From the NCBI RefSeq assembly GCF_001854605.1, contig NZ_MKJU01000022.1, forward strand, positions 310,001 through 374,000: DNA of 64,000 nucleotides, written 5' to 3'. Position 1 is the stretch's first letter. Every line of letters starts with the position of its first letter. A model generated the notes under the pieces. That model had not been told where the DNA came from. It saw only the letters and a list, made by a program, of their open reading frames with translations, and made no database searches. The translations under genes and the position numbers were made by a program. Positions 52,964 through 63,959 of the stretch are shown here, one piece after another. The DNA is from Pseudoalteromonas amylolytica. Lineage in GTDB: Bacteria; Pseudomonadota; Gammaproteobacteria; Enterobacterales; Alteromonadaceae.

Positions 52964-53419
52964 GTGACAAAACTCGAGCAAGAATTGACAGCAATGTTGG
53001 AGCCTGCGGTTGAAGCACTGGGGTTTGAATTATTGGGTCTTGAGTTTGTGCAAGCTGGTCGTCATTCTACGTTGCGTGTTTACATCGAACACGAAAATGG
53101 CATCACTGTAGATAATTGTGCAGATGTAAGTCGACAAGTCAGTGCGATTTTAGATGTTGAAGACCCCATTACAAACGAATATGACTTGGAGGTGTCTTCT
53201 CCAGGTGTTGATAGACCGTTATTTAAACAGGCGCATTACGAGAAGGCACAGGGTGAAGAAGTACGCGTACGTACTAAACTTCCTCAAGATGGTCGTCGTA
53301 ACTTCAAAGGCGACTTAGTTGCTGTAAGTGGTGACATGATCACGATAAGCGTAGATGGCGCAGAGCATTTAATCATGCTTAGCAACATCGAACGTGCGAA
53401 CATTATCGCAAAGTTATAA
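52964..53419 (+). CDS. rimP: Ribosome maturation factor RimP
   Basis: RimP helps assemble the 30S subunit. The 151-aa protein carries the family run LGFELLGLEFVQAGRHSTLR, and VSRQVSAILDVEDPI and YDLEVSSPGVDRPLF. Start is GTG 52964 behind GGAGGAATTTT, matching the E. coli length of 150; the frame extends to 52943. First protein gene of the nusA-infB operon, reading into nusA 40 bp later. Confidence 0.95.
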   Translation: MTKLEQELTAMLEPAVEALGFELLGLEFVQAGRHSTLRVYIEHENGITVDNCADVSRQVSAILDVEDPITNEYDLEVSSPGVDRPLFKQAHYEKAQGEEVRVRTKLPQDGRRNFKGDLVAVSGDMITISVDGAEHLIMLSNIERANIIAKL

Positions 53420-53459
53420 GTATTAAGTGCGAAGGACAAGGGCAAGCGAGGCATTACCT

Positions 53460-54962
53460 ATGGCAAAAGAAATATTATTGGTGGCAGAAGCCGTTTCCAA
53501 TGAAAAGGCAGTCCCAAAAGAAAAGATTTTTGAAGCATTAGAGTTCGCACTAGCGACTGCAACAAAGAAAAAGCATACTGGCGAAATTGAAGTGCGTGTA
53601 TCGATTGACCGTAAAACAGGTGAATATGACACGTTCCGTCGCTGGATGGTTGTTGAACCTCGCGAAGATGGTTCACTTGAAAACCCTTATGCGGAAATTA
53701 CCCTAGAAGCGGCGCAAGTCGAAGAGCCTGACATTAAACTGGGTGATTTTGTAGAAGAACAAATTGAGTCAATTAAATTTGACCGAATCACGACGCAAAT
53801 GGCGAAGCAAGTAATCGTACAGAAGGTACGTGAGGCAGAGCGTGCACTGGTTGTTGAAGCATATAAAGATCAACAAGGTGAACTTGTAACTGGTGTTGTT
53901 AAAAAAGCGACCCGTGACGCTATCGTGATTGATTTAGGTAACAATGCTGAAGCGGTTATTTACCGTGAAGACATGTTACCACGTGAAAGCTTCCGCCCAG
54001 GTGACCGTGTGCGCGGTTTGCTATATGACGTAAAACCAGAAGCGCGCGGCGCACAGTTATTCGTAACTCGCTCTAAGCCAGAAATGCTGATGGAGCTATT
54101 CCGTATCGAAGTGCCAGAGATTGGTGAAGAAATGATTGAGCTTCGTGGCGCAGCACGTGATCCAGGTTCTCGTGCAAAAATCGCGGTGAAGTCAAACGAT
54201 AAGCGTATCGACCCTGTAGGTGCTTGCGTTGGTATGCGTGGCGCGCGTGTTCAAGCTGTATCGTCTGAGCTAGGCGGTGAGCGTGTAGATATCGTACTTT
54301 ACGATGATAATCCAGCTCAGTTTGTTATCAATGCGATGGCACCAGCTGAAGTTGCGTCTATCGTAATGGACGAAGATTCTCGCTCTATGGATATTGCTGT
54401 AGAAGCAGATAATCTTGCGCAAGCAATTGGTCGTAACGGTCAAAACATTCGTTTAGCAAGCCAGCTTACTGGCTGGGAACTAAACGTAATGACAGTAGAA
54501 GATATGGCAGCTAAAAATGCTGAAGAGTCGGATAAGTTAGTGAATCTGTTCACTGAAAACTTGGACATTGATGACGACTTTGCGGCGCTGCTAATTAACG
54601 AAGGCTTCTCAACATTAGAAGAAGTAGCTTATGTACCGGTTTCTGAGTTCCTTGAGATTGATGGCTTAGACGAAGAAACGGTTGAAGAGCTTCGCAACCG
54701 TGCAAAAGATGCGCTAACGACGAAAGCACTTAAAACAGAAGAAAGCTTAGAAGGCGCGGAGCCTGCTGAAGACTTATTAGCGCTAGAAGGTCTTGAACGT
54801 CATTTAGCATTTGTTATGGCAAGCAAAGGTGTAGTTACACTTGAAGACTTGGCAGAACAAGGCATTGATGAACTAGTAGAAATAACCGATTTATCAGAGC
54901 AAGAAGCTGGGCAGTTAATCATGGCTGCACGTAACATTTGTTGGTTTGGTGAAGACGCATAA
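53460..54962 (+). CDS. nusA: Transcription elongation/antitermination factor NusA
   Basis: NusA binds RNA polymerase and controls pausing, termination and antitermination. The 500-aa protein has an N-terminal polymerase-binding domain ([20 protein letters not shown]), an S1 domain (about 135-200, [16 protein letters not shown]), two KH domains with [18 protein letters not shown] and [16 protein letters not shown], and two C-terminal acidic repeats. ATG 53460 follows GAGG; the frame extends to 53427. It is 27 bp before infB. Confidence 0.97.
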   Translation: MAKEILLVAEAVSNEKAVPKEKIFEALEFALATATKKKHTGEIEVRVSIDRKTGEYDTFRRWMVVEPREDGSLENPYAEITLEAAQVEEPDIKLGDFVEEQIESIKFDRITTQMAKQVIVQKVREAERALVVEAYKDQQGELVTGVVKKATRDAIVIDLGNNAEAVIYREDMLPRESFRPGDRVRGLLYDVKPEARGAQLFVTRSKPEMLMELFRIEVPEIGEEMIELRGAARDPGSRAKIAVKSNDKRIDPVGACVGMRGARVQAVSSELGGERVDIVLYDDNPAQFVINAMAPAEVASIVMDEDSRSMDIAVEADNLAQAIGRNGQNIRLASQLTGWELNVMTVEDMAAKNAEESDKLVNLFTENLDIDDDFAALLINEGFSTLEEVAYVPVSEFLEIDGLDEETVEELRNRAKDALTTKALKTEESLEGAEPAEDLLALEGLERHLAFVMASKGVVTLEDLAEQGIDELVEITDLSEQEAGQLIMAARNICWFGEDA

Positions 54963-54988
54963 ATTTATTAACGGAGGTAACACACACT

Positions 54989-57637
54989 ATGGCAGAAGTG
55001 AGCATTGAGAAACTAGCCGAGACTATTGATACAACTGTTGATAAATTACTGCAGCAGTTGAATGATGCAGGGATCACCAAAGGTAAAGACGACAGCGTGA
55101 CTGAGTCTGAAAAAGCGCAACTACTTGACTACCTTAGCCGTCAACACGGCGGTAAGGGTGCAGAAGGTCCGGAGCGCATGACATTGCAACGTAAAAGCAA
55201 AAGCACATTGAGTGTGAAAGGTTCTACGGGTAAAGAAAAATCAGTGTCAGTTGAAGTGCGCAAAAAACGTACGTATGTTAAAAAGAGCGCAATTGATCAG
55301 CAAAAAGAGCAAGAGCGTTTAGCGGCGGAAGAAGCTGCTCGTCAAGAAGCTGAGCTTAAAGCACAGCAAGAGGCTGAATTAAGAGCCAAAGAAGAAGCTG
55401 AGCGTAAGGCCAAAGAGGAAGCCGAGCGTAAAGCCAAAGAGGAAGCAAAGCGCAAAGCAGACGCTGAGCGTAAAGCTAACGAATCGCAAGACAAAAAAGT
55501 GGATAGTGCGCAAGCTGAAAAAGATCGCCTTGAAGCTGAGCGTCTGCAAAAAGAAGCAGAAGAGGCAGCATTGAGAAAAGCTGAAGAAGAAGCGAAGCGC
55601 CAAGCTGAAGAGGCGCGTAGACTAGCTGAAGAAAATGAAGCTCGTTGGAAGAAAGAAGAAGAGGAACGTCGTCTTCGTGAAGAAACGGCCGACCATCATT
55701 TAACGACCTCAACTTACGCGCGTGAAGCGGAAGATGAATCGGACGCACGTGAAGAGAAAAGTGCGCGTCGTAAGAAAAAGAAAAAGGCTCCAGCTAAAGC
55801 TGAAGCGCCTGTGAGAGGTCGTAAAGGCAAGCTTAAAGCACCAACGTCTCTACAGCACGGTTTCCAAAAGCCAGTGGCAGATGTGAAACAAGAAGTACGT
55901 ATCAGTGAGACTATCACTGTTGCGGAGCTTGCTTCACGTATGGCTGTTAAAGGTGCTGAAGTTGTTAAGACGATGATGAAAATGGGCGATATGGTTACTA
56001 TTAACCAAGTTATCGACCAAGAAACCGCTCAGTTAGTTGCTGAAGAAATGGGTCACAAAGTTATTCTGGTTAAAGAAAACGAACTAGAAGAGCAAGTATT
56101 GAGTGATCGCGCAGAAGTTGACTCAATGGAAGCTCGTGCGCCGGTAGTAACGGTTATGGGTCACGTTGACCACGGTAAAACGTCAACACTTGACTACATT
56201 CGTAGCGCTAAGGTTGCCTCTGGCGAGGCCGGTGGTATTACTCAGCACATCGGTGCATATCACGTTGAAACAGAAGGCGGCATGATCACCTTCTTAGATA
56301 CTCCTGGACACGCGGCATTTACATCAATGCGTGCTCGTGGTGCAAAAGCAACAGATATCGTAATCTTGGTTGTTGCGGCGGACGATGGTGTGATGCCACA
56401 GACTAAAGAAGCCGTTCAACACGCTAAAGCAGCAGGTGTACCTCTAATCGTTGCTGTGAACAAGATGGATAAAGAAGGCGCGGATCCAGACCGTGTTAAA
56501 AACGAATTAGCGCAATTAGATGTTATTCCTGAAGAGTGGGGTGGTGACACTCAATTCGTACATATCTCAGCTAAGGCTGGTACTGGTGTTGACGAGCTTC
56601 TTGAAGCAGTGTTGATGCAAGCTGAAATTCTAGAGTTGACTGCGCCAACCCAAGGTATGGCGGCTGGTGTTGTTATCGAATCTCGTCTAGATAAAGGCCG
56701 TGGTCCAGTTGCGACGGTACTTGTTCAGTCAGGTCAGCTAAGTCAAGGTGACATCGTTCTGTGTGGTCTGGAATATGGCCGTGTTCGTGCAATGCGCGAC
56801 GAAAATGGTCAAGAGATTAAAACTGCGGGTCCTTCAATCCCAGTGGAAATTCTTGGTCTGTCTGGTGTTCCAGCAGCAGGTGACGAAGCAACGGTTGTTA
56901 AAGATGAGCGTAAAGCGCGTGAAGTTGCGCTATACCGTCAAGGTAAGTTCCGTGATGTTAAACTAGCGCGTCAGCAAAAAGCGAAGCTTGAAAACATGTT
57001 TAGTAACATGACAGAAGGCAACGTTTCTGAAGTTAACGTGGTACTTAAAGCAGACGTTCAAGGTTCAATCGAAGCGATTGCAGATTCACTAACTAAGCTT
57101 TCAACTGATGAAGTTAAAGTGAAGATTGTTGGTTCTGGTGTAGGTGGTATCACCGAAACTGACGCAACGCTTGCGGCAGCATCAAACGCGATTATTGTTG
57201 GCTTTAACGTACGTGCTGATGCGTCTGCACGTAAAGTGATTGAAGCTGAGAACCTAGACCTACGTTACTACAGCGTAATCTATAGCTTGATTGAAGAAGT
57301 TAAACAAGCTATGTCTGGTATGTTGGCACCTGAATTCAAGCAAGAAATCATTGGTCTTGCTGAAGTTCGTGATGTGTTCAAATCACCTAAGATTGGTGCA
57401 ATCGCAGGTTGTATGGTCACTGAAGGTGTGGTTAAACGTAGCGCGCCAATACGTGTACTTCGTGACAACGTAGTTATCTATGAAGGTGAGCTAGAATCAC
57501 TACGTCGCTTTAAAGATGACGTACAAGAAGTACGTAACGGTATGGAATGTGGTATCGGTGTTAAGAACTACAACGATGTTAAAGTTGGCGACCAAATCGA
57601 AGTATTCGAAACGGTTGAAGTACAACGTACATTGTAA
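54989..57637 (+). CDS. infB: Translation initiation factor IF-2
   Basis: IF-2 is the GTPase that places initiator tRNA on the ribosome. The 882-aa protein has an N-terminal IF2-N domain, a long charged segment (about 110-245) made of [12 protein letters not shown] repeats that would form a coiled coil, a second IF2-N module ([20 protein letters not shown]), and the G domain with [17 protein letters not shown] and [10 protein letters not shown]. Four C-terminal domains follow. A strong GGAGGT precedes the ATG. Confidence 0.97.
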   Translation: MAEVSIEKLAETIDTTVDKLLQQLNDAGITKGKDDSVTESEKAQLLDYLSRQHGGKGAEGPERMTLQRKSKSTLSVKGSTGKEKSVSVEVRKKRTYVKKSAIDQQKEQERLAAEEAARQEAELKAQQEAELRAKEEAERKAKEEAERKAKEEAKRKADAERKANESQDKKVDSAQAEKDRLEAERLQKEAEEAALRKAEEEAKRQAEEARRLAEENEARWKKEEEERRLREETADHHLTTSTYAREAEDESDAREEKSARRKKKKKAPAKAEAPVRGRKGKLKAPTSLQHGFQKPVADVKQEVRISETITVAELASRMAVKGAEVVKTMMKMGDMVTINQVIDQETAQLVAEEMGHKVILVKENELEEQVLSDRAEVDSMEARAPVVTVMGHVDHGKTSTLDYIRSAKVASGEAGGITQHIGAYHVETEGGMITFLDTPGHAAFTSMRARGAKATDIVILVVAADDGVMPQTKEAVQHAKAAGVPLIVAVNKMDKEGADPDRVKNELAQLDVIPEEWGGDTQFVHISAKAGTGVDELLEAVLMQAEILELTAPTQGMAAGVVIESRLDKGRGPVATVLVQSGQLSQGDIVLCGLEYGRVRAMRDENGQEIKTAGPSIPVEILGLSGVPAAGDEATVVKDERKAREVALYRQGKFRDVKLARQQKAKLENMFSNMTEGNVSEVNVVLKADVQGSIEAIADSLTKLSTDEVKVKIVGSGVGGITETDATLAAASNAIIVGFNVRADASARKVIEAENLDLRYYSVIYSLIEEVKQAMSGMLAPEFKQEIIGLAEVRDVFKSPKIGAIAGCMVTEGVVKRSAPIRVLRDNVVIYEGELESLRRFKDDVQEVRNGMECGIGVKNYNDVKVGDQIEVFETVEVQRTL

Positions 57638-57659
57638 TTCAATGCCGATATAATGGTTG

Positions 57660-57687
57660 AAATGGGGGCAATTGCCCCCATTTTGTC
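57660..57687 (+). terminator. Perfect palindromic hairpin between infB and rbfA
   Basis: A 24-bp perfect palindrome AAATGGGGGCAATTGCCCCC with its mirror TTT is followed by TTTTGTC. It lies 23 bp after infB and may partly stop transcription in front of rbfA or stabilise the 3' end of the infB message. Confidence 0.8.
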
Positions 57688-57748
57688 TATTGTGTTTCAA
57701 TAAAACTTATTTTTATTTTTCAATAAGTTAATTTTATAAGTGGTGAAA

Positions 57749-58171
57749 ATGAGAGAATTTTCTCGCACAGACAGAGTAGCTCAGCAAATTCAAAAAGAAA
57801 TTGCGGTCATTCTACAACGTGAAATCAAAGACCCCCGTTTAGGCTTTGTAACGGTATCGGCCGTGGAAGTGTCTAGGGACTTATCGTACGCAAAAATCTT
57901 TATTACGGTACTCAATACCACGGATGAAGATAAAACGAAGCAAAGCGTTGCTATCTTAAATGATGCGACGGGTTATATTCGCTCAGTATTAGGTAAGCGC
58001 ATTCGCGCACGCATCATGCCAGAACTACGTTTTGTAGTAGATAACTCGCTACTAGAAGGTATGCGCATTTCTAACTTGGTTGATACAGTTATCCGTGAAG
58101 ACAATGAAAAGCGTGGCCCAGAGTCTTCAGAAGAGCCTTCAGAGGATTCTTCAGGGGATGAGCAGAAGTAA
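57749..58171 (+). CDS. rbfA: Ribosome-binding factor A
   Basis: RbfA, a 30S maturation and cold-shock factor. From ATG 57749 the 140-aa protein reads [20 protein letters not shown] and carries [20 protein letters not shown], the RbfA KH signature, then [12 protein letters not shown] and a Ser/Glu-rich tail ([15 protein letters not shown]) longer than the E. coli form. The frame extends to GTG 57740. It touches truB as TAATG. Confidence 0.95.
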   Translation: MREFSRTDRVAQQIQKEIAVILQREIKDPRLGFVTVSAVEVSRDLSYAKIFITVLNTTDEDKTKQSVAILNDATGYIRSVLGKRIRARIMPELRFVVDNSLLEGMRISNLVDTVIREDNEKRGPESSEEPSEDSSGDEQK

Positions 58172-59106
58172 TGGCTAGGCGTTCAAAAGGTCGCCCAGTT
58201 GATGGCATTGTGCTTTTGCATAAGCGCGAAGGGATTTCATCAAACAAAGCTTTGCAACAGGCCAAGGGTATTTACTTTGCACAAAAAGCGGGGCATACCG
58301 GTGCGTTAGATCCTTTGGCAACAGGCATGCTGCCTATTTGCTTTGGTGAGGCGACCAAGTTTACCCAGTTTTTATTGGATACAGACAAAACGTATGTTGT
58401 GCGCGCCAAGCTTGGTGAGCGCACAACCACTTCAGACTCAGATGGTGACGTGGTAGAAACGCGTCCCGTAAACGTCGATAAGGCAACGATAGAAGCGGCC
58501 GTAGAGAGCTTTCTGGGTGAGTCTGATCAATACCCGTCTATGTACTCGGCGCTTAAATACCAAGGGCAACCTTTGTATAAATATGCGCGTGAGGGCATTG
58601 AGGTGCCTCGTAAATGCCGGAAAATCAACGTGTTTAGCTTAACACTTGATGAGTATGATGCAGAGCGTGAAGAAATTCAGATGACCGCACATGTCTCAAA
58701 AGGTACTTACATTCGCACGATTGTCGATGACTTAGGTGAACAACTTGGCTGTGGAGCTCACGTAATTATGTTACACCGCTCAAAGGTGGGCCACTATCCG
58801 AGTGAGAAAATGGTCACGATTGAGCAGTTAGAAGAAAAGCTCAATCAAGCTAAATCTGAGGGCTTAGAACCATCAACATACATTGACCAGTTGCTGTTAC
58901 CGATGGACAGTGCCTTAGTTGATTTACCAACGGTAGAGATTTCAGCACAGCAGGGTATTGCCTTTAGCCACGGTCAGGTTGTGGTGTGTGGGAGCGTGCC
59001 GGACGGGGTTGTTAAGGTACTCGCAAATGGCCAATTTATTGGTATCGGGGAGCGTAATGCTGATGGTCACCTCAAAGCCAAAAGGGCGCTTGCCACCCAT
59101 CAATAA
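58171..59106 (+). CDS. truB: tRNA pseudouridine-55 synthase TruB
   Basis: TruB isomerises U55 in the T-loop of tRNAs. The 311-aa protein carries HKREGISSN, then AGHTGALDPLATGMLPI with the catalytic aspartate, YPSMYSALKYQG and SKGTYIRTIVDDLG. A C-terminal PUA-like part follows. It shares a base with rbfA, so the two are translationally coupled. Confidence 0.96.
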   Translation: MARRSKGRPVDGIVLLHKREGISSNKALQQAKGIYFAQKAGHTGALDPLATGMLPICFGEATKFTQFLLDTDKTYVVRAKLGERTTTSDSDGDVVETRPVNVDKATIEAAVESFLGESDQYPSMYSALKYQGQPLYKYAREGIEVPRKCRKINVFSLTLDEYDAEREEIQMTAHVSKGTYIRTIVDDLGEQLGCGAHVIMLHRSKVGHYPSEKMVTIEQLEEKLNQAKSEGLEPSTYIDQLLLPMDSALVDLPTVEISAQQGIAFSHGQVVVCGSVPDGVVKVLANGQFIGIGERNADGHLKAKRALATHQ

Positions 59107-59214
59107 GTTTTGCTAGTTTCTGGTGCGGATTGCTGATACAATGCGCGCCGCTTACTCGCTTTGGCTGAATTAGTGATCGGCTAAAGCACAATTTAAATTT
59201 ATTTTGGAGTTATT

Positions 59215-59484
59215 ATGTCACTAAGCAACCAAGAAAAAGCAGAAATCGTAGCAAAATTCGCACGTGCAGAAGGCGACACAGGTTCACCTGAAGTACAAGT
59301 TGCACTTCTTACTGCTGACATCAACAAGTTACAAGGTCACTTTGCTAACCACAAGCATGATTTCCACTCACGTCGTGGTCTTCTTCGCAAAGTTAGCCAA
59401 CGTCGTAACTTACTAGACTACCTAAAAGGTAAGAGCGTTGATCGTTACTCTGCACTAATCAAAGAGCTTGGCCTACGTCGCTAA
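59215..59484 (+). CDS. rpsO: Ribosomal protein S15
   Basis: The 89-aa S15 protein with [40 protein letters not shown] and [20 protein letters not shown]. It binds 16S rRNA and forms an intersubunit bridge. A GGAGTTATT site precedes the ATG. It is closed by an intrinsic terminator before pnp. Confidence 0.97.
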   Translation: MSLSNQEKAEIVAKFARAEGDTGSPEVQVALLTADINKLQGHFANHKHDFHSRRGLLRKVSQRRNLLDYLKGKSVDRYSALIKELGLRR

Positions 59485-59518
59485 TCACTTGATTATTTGT
59501 TGGCTTTTTGGTCAACAT

Positions 59519-59549
59519 CAAAAAAGGGGCTGAATAGCCCCTTTTTTTG
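59519..59549 (+). terminator. Intrinsic terminator after rpsO
   Basis: A stem of 11 bp (AAAAAGGGGCT with AGCCCCTTTTT) with a 4-base loop and a long T-run. It separates rpsO from the pnp leader. Confidence 0.92.
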
Positions 59550-59611
59550 TGACCGTTGTCCAAGTATACTAGGTTACTTCGGCATAGGGTCGAAATTGCG
59601 CCGACATCGTT

Positions 59612-59674
59612 TGCCAATTGTAGTGCTTAAACAGATTCAATGAGCGAGGAGTCTGGTTAAGACTGTAATTGGTA
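59612..59674 (+). promoter_or_regulatory. Long stem-loop in the pnp leader, RNase III type
   Basis: Bases 59612-59637 pair with 59650-59674, interrupted by one bulged G and one A/G mismatch, with a 12-base loop. In E. coli a comparable hairpin upstream of pnp is cut by RNase III, after which PNPase lowers its own synthesis. Position and shape match that model. Confidence 0.6.
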
Positions 59675-59713
59675 GTTGTTGGCGTTTATATTTGTTTTAT
59701 TAAGGAAATATTT

Positions 59714-61852
59714 GTGCAAGCAATTATTAAAGAATTTCAACTAGGTCAACACACTGTGACTCTAGAAACTGGTGCTATCGCTCGTCAAGCTGACGGCGCA
59801 GTACTTGCAAGCATTGGCGATACTTCAGTACTTGTAACTGTGGTAGGTAAGCGTGACGCAGTACCTGGTCAAGGCTTTTTCCCACTCACTGTTAACTATC
59901 AAGAGCGTATGTACGCTGCGGGTCGTATCCCAGGTGGTTTCTTAAAGCGCGAAGGTCGTCCAAACGATGGCGAAACGCTAATCGCACGTCTAATTGACCG
60001 TCCAATTCGCCCTCTATTCCCAGACGGTTTCGTAAACGAAGTACAAGTGATTGCTACGGTTGTTTCGGTTAACCCAGAAATTCAACCAGATATGGTTGCT
60101 ATGATTGGTACATCAGCAGCGCTAGCTATTTCTGGTATCCCATTCAATGGTCCTATCGGTGCTGCTCGTGTTGGTTATATCGATGGCCAGTATGTACTGA
60201 ACCCAACACTGAAAGAGCTAGAAGAAAGTAAACTAGACCTAGTTGTAGCTGGTACTGAAAACGCGGTACTTATGGTTGAGTCTGAAGCTGACGTACTTTC
60301 TGAAGAAGAAATGCTAGGTGCGGTTGTATACGGTCACGAGCAATCTCAGGCGATCATTAAAGCGGTTGAAGAGTTCAAAGCGCAAGCGGGTAAGCCTGCT
60401 TGGGAATGGACTGCGCCAGAGAAAAACGTTTCTCTAGCAGATAAAATTGCTGCACTTGCGTCAGAAAAAGTAGGTGAGGCTTACCGCATCACTGACAAAG
60501 TCGCGCGTAAAGAAGCGCTTTCAGTTGCTAAAGAAGCAGTTATTGAAGCACTAACAGCAGAACTTGCTGAAGGCGAAGAGCTTGACACGCAAGAAGTAGG
60601 TAAGCTGTTTGGTTCTTTAGAGAAGAAAATCGTACGTGGCCGTATCATTGCTGGTGAGAAGCGTATTGACGGTCGTGAACCAGACATGGTTCGTGCGCTA
60701 GACGTAATGACTGGCGTATTACCACGTACTCACGGTTCTGCAATCTTTACTCGTGGTGAAACACAAGCGTTAGTTACTGCTACTTTAGGTACTGAGCGTG
60801 ACTCACAGATGATCGATGACCTAACAGGTACACACAAACATCACTTCATGCTGAACTATAACTTCCCTCCTTACTGTGTCGGTGAGACGGGCTTTATCGG
60901 TTCACCAAAGCGTCGTGAAATCGGCCACGGTAACCTTGCTAAGCGTGGTGTTCAAGCAGTGCTTCCTACTTTGGAAGAATTCCCGTACTCAATTCGTGTG
61001 GTATCTGAAATCACAGAGTCTAACGGTTCATCGTCGATGGCTTCTGTATGTGGTACGTCACTAGCACTTATGAACGCAGGTGTACCAATTAAAGCATCTG
61101 TTGCGGGCATCGCGATGGGTCTTGTGAAAGAAGACGAAAACTTTGTCGTTCTTTCTGACATCTTAGGTGATGAAGATCACTTAGGCGATATGGACTTTAA
61201 AGTTGCCGGTAGCAGCGAAGGTGTTACTGCACTACAGATGGATATCAAGATTGAAGGTATCAACAAAGAGATCATGCAAATTGCACTTAAGCAAGCAAAA
61301 GCAGCTCGTTTGCATATCTTATCTGTAATGGATGAAGCGATTGCAGCACCTTCAGCTGAACTTTCTGAGTTTGCTCCTCGTATCTACACGATGAATATTC
61401 CACCGAAGAAGATTGCTGAAGTAATCGGTAAAGGTGGTGCAACGATTCGTCAGTTAACTGAAGAGACAGGCACAACGATTGAAATTGAAGACGATGGCAC
61501 AATCAAGATTGCTGCAACTGACGGTATCAGTGCAAAAGACGCGATTTCACGCATTGAAGCGCTAACTGCAGAGCTTGAAGTAGGCACTATCTACAATGGT
61601 AAAGTAGTACGTATTGTTGACTTTGGTGCGTTTGTAAATGTACTGCCAGGTAAAGATGGCTTAGTACACATTTCACAAATTAGTGCTGAGCGCGTTAACA
61701 ACGTTGCAGACCATTTATCGGTTGGCCAAGAAGTTAAAGTTAAAGTACTAGAAGTGGACCGTCAGGGCCGCGTACGTCTAAGCATTAAAGAAGCACAAGA
61801 AACAGCACCGCAACAGCCTTCTGAGCAAGCGCCAGAAGCACCTGCAGAGTAA
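59714..61852 (+). CDS. pnp: Polyribonucleotide nucleotidyltransferase (PNPase)
   Basis: PNPase degrades RNA 3' to 5' by phosphorolysis and is a core degradosome enzyme. The 712-aa protein has two RNase PH domains ([50 protein letters not shown]), a KH domain ([16 protein letters not shown]) and an S1 domain ([20 protein letters not shown]). Start GTG 59714 follows AAGGAAA; the frame extends to 59669. Autoregulation through the leader hairpin is likely. Confidence 0.97.
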   Translation: MQAIIKEFQLGQHTVTLETGAIARQADGAVLASIGDTSVLVTVVGKRDAVPGQGFFPLTVNYQERMYAAGRIPGGFLKREGRPNDGETLIARLIDRPIRPLFPDGFVNEVQVIATVVSVNPEIQPDMVAMIGTSAALAISGIPFNGPIGAARVGYIDGQYVLNPTLKELEESKLDLVVAGTENAVLMVESEADVLSEEEMLGAVVYGHEQSQAIIKAVEEFKAQAGKPAWEWTAPEKNVSLADKIAALASEKVGEAYRITDKVARKEALSVAKEAVIEALTAELAEGEELDTQEVGKLFGSLEKKIVRGRIIAGEKRIDGREPDMVRALDVMTGVLPRTHGSAIFTRGETQALVTATLGTERDSQMIDDLTGTHKHHFMLNYNFPPYCVGETGFIGSPKRREIGHGNLAKRGVQAVLPTLEEFPYSIRVVSEITESNGSSSMASVCGTSLALMNAGVPIKASVAGIAMGLVKEDENFVVLSDILGDEDHLGDMDFKVAGSSEGVTALQMDIKIEGINKEIMQIALKQAKAARLHILSVMDEAIAAPSAELSEFAPRIYTMNIPPKKIAEVIGKGGATIRQLTEETGTTIEIEDDGTIKIAATDGISAKDAISRIEALTAELEVGTIYNGKVVRIVDFGAFVNVLPGKDGLVHISQISAERVNNVADHLSVGQEVKVKVLEVDRQGRVRLSIKEAQETAPQQPSEQAPEAPAE

Positions 61853-61881
61853 TTTTGTGTAAATAAAACAAGATAGTAGTG

Positions 61882-61908
61882 AAAGGGGGCTGTATGCCCC
61901 CTTTTTTT
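61882..61908 (+). terminator. Intrinsic terminator after pnp
   Basis: A 9-bp stem AAAGGGGGC with GCCCCCTTT and a 5-base loop, then a run of T. Confidence 0.92.
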
Positions 61909-61957
61909 ATGTTTTAATGGCCGCTACATAAGCTCCAAGAGCGACTAGAGGAAGGAC

Positions 61958-62836
61958 ATGAAGTTAGCATCCAAATTTTTTTTACCCTTACTAGTTATTG
62001 GGTTACTCGGCTGTCAATCTAGTCCCGAGAAAAGTGCACAGCATGTGATTAATGTACCGTTAAGTGTGCCACTGGCATCCAATTTTAGTAACGAGCTTGC
62101 GATTGCACGTTATTCGGAGTTTTTACTTGCCAGTGATCTTCAACAAGAACAACGGGCTCAGCTTTTTTACAATCGTGGCATGCTTTATGACAGTCTAGGG
62201 CTGACAACGTTAGCGCGCATAGACTTTAACCGAGCTGTGAAAATGAAGCCTGATTTAGCTGAGGTCTATAACTTTCTTGGCATTCACCACACTTTGTTGC
62301 AAGAGTACGCCCAAGCGTACGATATGTTTGATACCTTACTTGAGTTAGACGAGTCCCATGAATATGGCTACCTTAACCGTGGCATTGCGCTGTATTATGG
62401 CGATCGCCCTGCACTGGCAAGTCAGGACTTTTCTACGTTTTTAGCACGAGACCCAGTCGATGCTTATCGAATGATGTGGCTGTATTTAGCTCAACAGAAG
62501 GTTGAGCCGCTCAAAGCAATAGAGCAGCTTCGCGCTAATAGTAGCACACTAGATTCACAAAAATGGTCAAGCCAATTGGTCCAGCTCTACTTGGGTGAGC
62601 TAAGCGAGGGGCAGTTTTTACAACAATTAGGTGACGGTATATCCAATCAGCAGGAGTACGCTGAGCGCCTGTGTGAGGCTTATTTCTACCTAGGTAAACT
62701 TTATCAGTCACGTGGTAAAACAGCCGTTGCTGTGGACTTTTTCAAGCTAGCGCTTGCGACCAACGTTTATGAGTTTGTTGAGCACAAATATGCTCGCCTA
62801 GAATTGGATCTCCTTGCCGGAAATGCAGCAGGTTAG
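61958..62836 (+). CDS. nlpI: Lipoprotein NlpI
   Basis: A 292-aa TPR lipoprotein. The lipobox LLGC places the acylated Cys near residue 19. TPR units are visible as YNRGMLYDSLGLTTLARIDF, VYNFLGIHHTLLQEYAQAYD and GYLNRGIALYYGDRPALASQ. NlpI is an outer-membrane adaptor for peptidoglycan hydrolases and the Prc protease in E. coli. The pnp-nlpI order matches E. coli. GAGGAAGG precedes the ATG. It overlaps the next gene. Confidence 0.92.
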   Translation: MKLASKFFLPLLVIGLLGCQSSPEKSAQHVINVPLSVPLASNFSNELAIARYSEFLLASDLQQEQRAQLFYNRGMLYDSLGLTTLARIDFNRAVKMKPDLAEVYNFLGIHHTLLQEYAQAYDMFDTLLELDESHEYGYLNRGIALYYGDRPALASQDFSTFLARDPVDAYRMMWLYLAQQKVEPLKAIEQLRANSSTLDSQKWSSQLVQLYLGELSEGQFLQQLGDGISNQQEYAERLCEAYFYLGKLYQSRGKTAVAVDFFKLALATNVYEFVEHKYARLELDLLAGNAAG

Positions 62837-63959
62837 CAAATTCATTTTGTTAGGCTTTGTGGTACTGGTATTGTCGCAAAGCCATCATCACCCACAGCTG
62901 TTAGACTCACAGACTCGCAATCATTATTTGGCAGCATATCCACAGAGTTATTTCTTTACACAACATCGCGTCAAACTAGAGGCGCTACCTGATTTGGCGA
63001 TTCAGTCAATGTTAGTGTTAGGTGAGCCAGATGTACTATTTGAGTGGTCGATTAGACTCGCAAAGCGCATGCGTTATCATGCTAGTAGCTTGTATTGGAA
63101 AAAGCATTATGCAGATGTTTCAAAAGCTCAGCAGCAGCGCTTACAGCAAGTATTTACGCGGCGTAAAGCGTTTGAGGAACTAAATAGACTGAGCGAAGTT
63201 ATGGAGTTAACTGAGCAAGCAAGTACATTGCTTGCCAGTGAACGAGGTGTATTGCCTCAGCAGCTCTCACGCTCAGCAATGGCTGAATATGGACTAGCGG
63301 CACTTGTTTCGCGTTGGCAATTTGCGCCGGCATGCCTCAATCGAGTACTGATGTTGAGTGATCATTATTCTGGGGTCATCAAACTTGACGAAATACGCGC
63401 ACAATATTTACAGCAGCCAGAGCCTATGCCAGATAGTTATTGCTTGTCAGAGGTATTTTATGTCGGCGATCTTATGTCCTGCGCGGAATTATCTAGCGGA
63501 TTTGCCCAGTGTGACATCGCACAGTTATTGGCTAACTATCGAAAACAGCTCGACAATGTAGACTATCTAGTTGTCATGACCAGAGCAGGCAAGGCCAATG
63601 TCTTCAAAGGAGTTATGACGCTTACGACAGCACATGATTATCAGGTTTTTTTACACGAGTTAATGCATTTTAGTGGCTTTGAGGATGAATATGCGATTGC
63701 TCCAAGTAAAGCTCAGTGGTTGTGCAAGCAAAGTGGTCAGCTTGCTCCAAATTTGATAGTGACTAATGGCAAGCCTCCGGAAAACTGGCATGTCAGTGAA
63801 ACATGTCAAAATGGTTCAGCCTTTCAGGCGTACAAACCAAGTGAGCGTTGGAGCATAATGCAGTATCAGGAATTACCGTTATCTGATAGCTATCGTACTT
63901 TGTGGCAAAATGCCGTTAACTCAAAACGTTATCGATTAGAGACACTTTCAAGTTGGTAG
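62823..63959 (+). CDS. HExxH metallopeptidase-like envelope protein
   Basis: A 378-aa protein from ATG 62823, overlapping nlpI by 14 bp; the frame opens at TTG 62814. The N-terminus (FILLGFVVLVLSQS) is a signal or anchor helix. Near residue 275 it carries HELMHFSGFEDEY, a zinc site HExxH with further G..DEY as in M64-like peptidases. The N-terminal two thirds are helical, with charged repeats, and not recognised. It probably acts in the periplasm; coupling to nlpI suggests work in cell-wall turnover or envelope proteolysis. Its stop is 41 bp before the window end. Confidence 0.72.
   Translation: MQQVSKFILLGFVVLVLSQSHHHPQLLDSQTRNHYLAAYPQSYFFTQHRVKLEALPDLAIQSMLVLGEPDVLFEWSIRLAKRMRYHASSLYWKKHYADVSKAQQQRLQQVFTRRKAFEELNRLSEVMELTEQASTLLASERGVLPQQLSRSAMAEYGLAALVSRWQFAPACLNRVLMLSDHYSGVIKLDEIRAQYLQQPEPMPDSYCLSEVFYVGDLMSCAELSSGFAQCDIAQLLANYRKQLDNVDYLVVMTRAGKANVFKGVMTLTTAHDYQVFLHELMHFSGFEDEYAIAPSKAQWLCKQSGQLAPNLIVTNGKPPENWHVSETCQNGSAFQAYKPSERWSIMQYQELPLSDSYRTLWQNAVNSKRYRLETLSSW

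Noticed and set aside
55379..55748. Minus-strand frames rich in Phe/Leu within infB
   Set aside because: They are the antisense of the Glu/Lys/Ala-rich repeats of IF-2, which always give such hydrophobic shadows.
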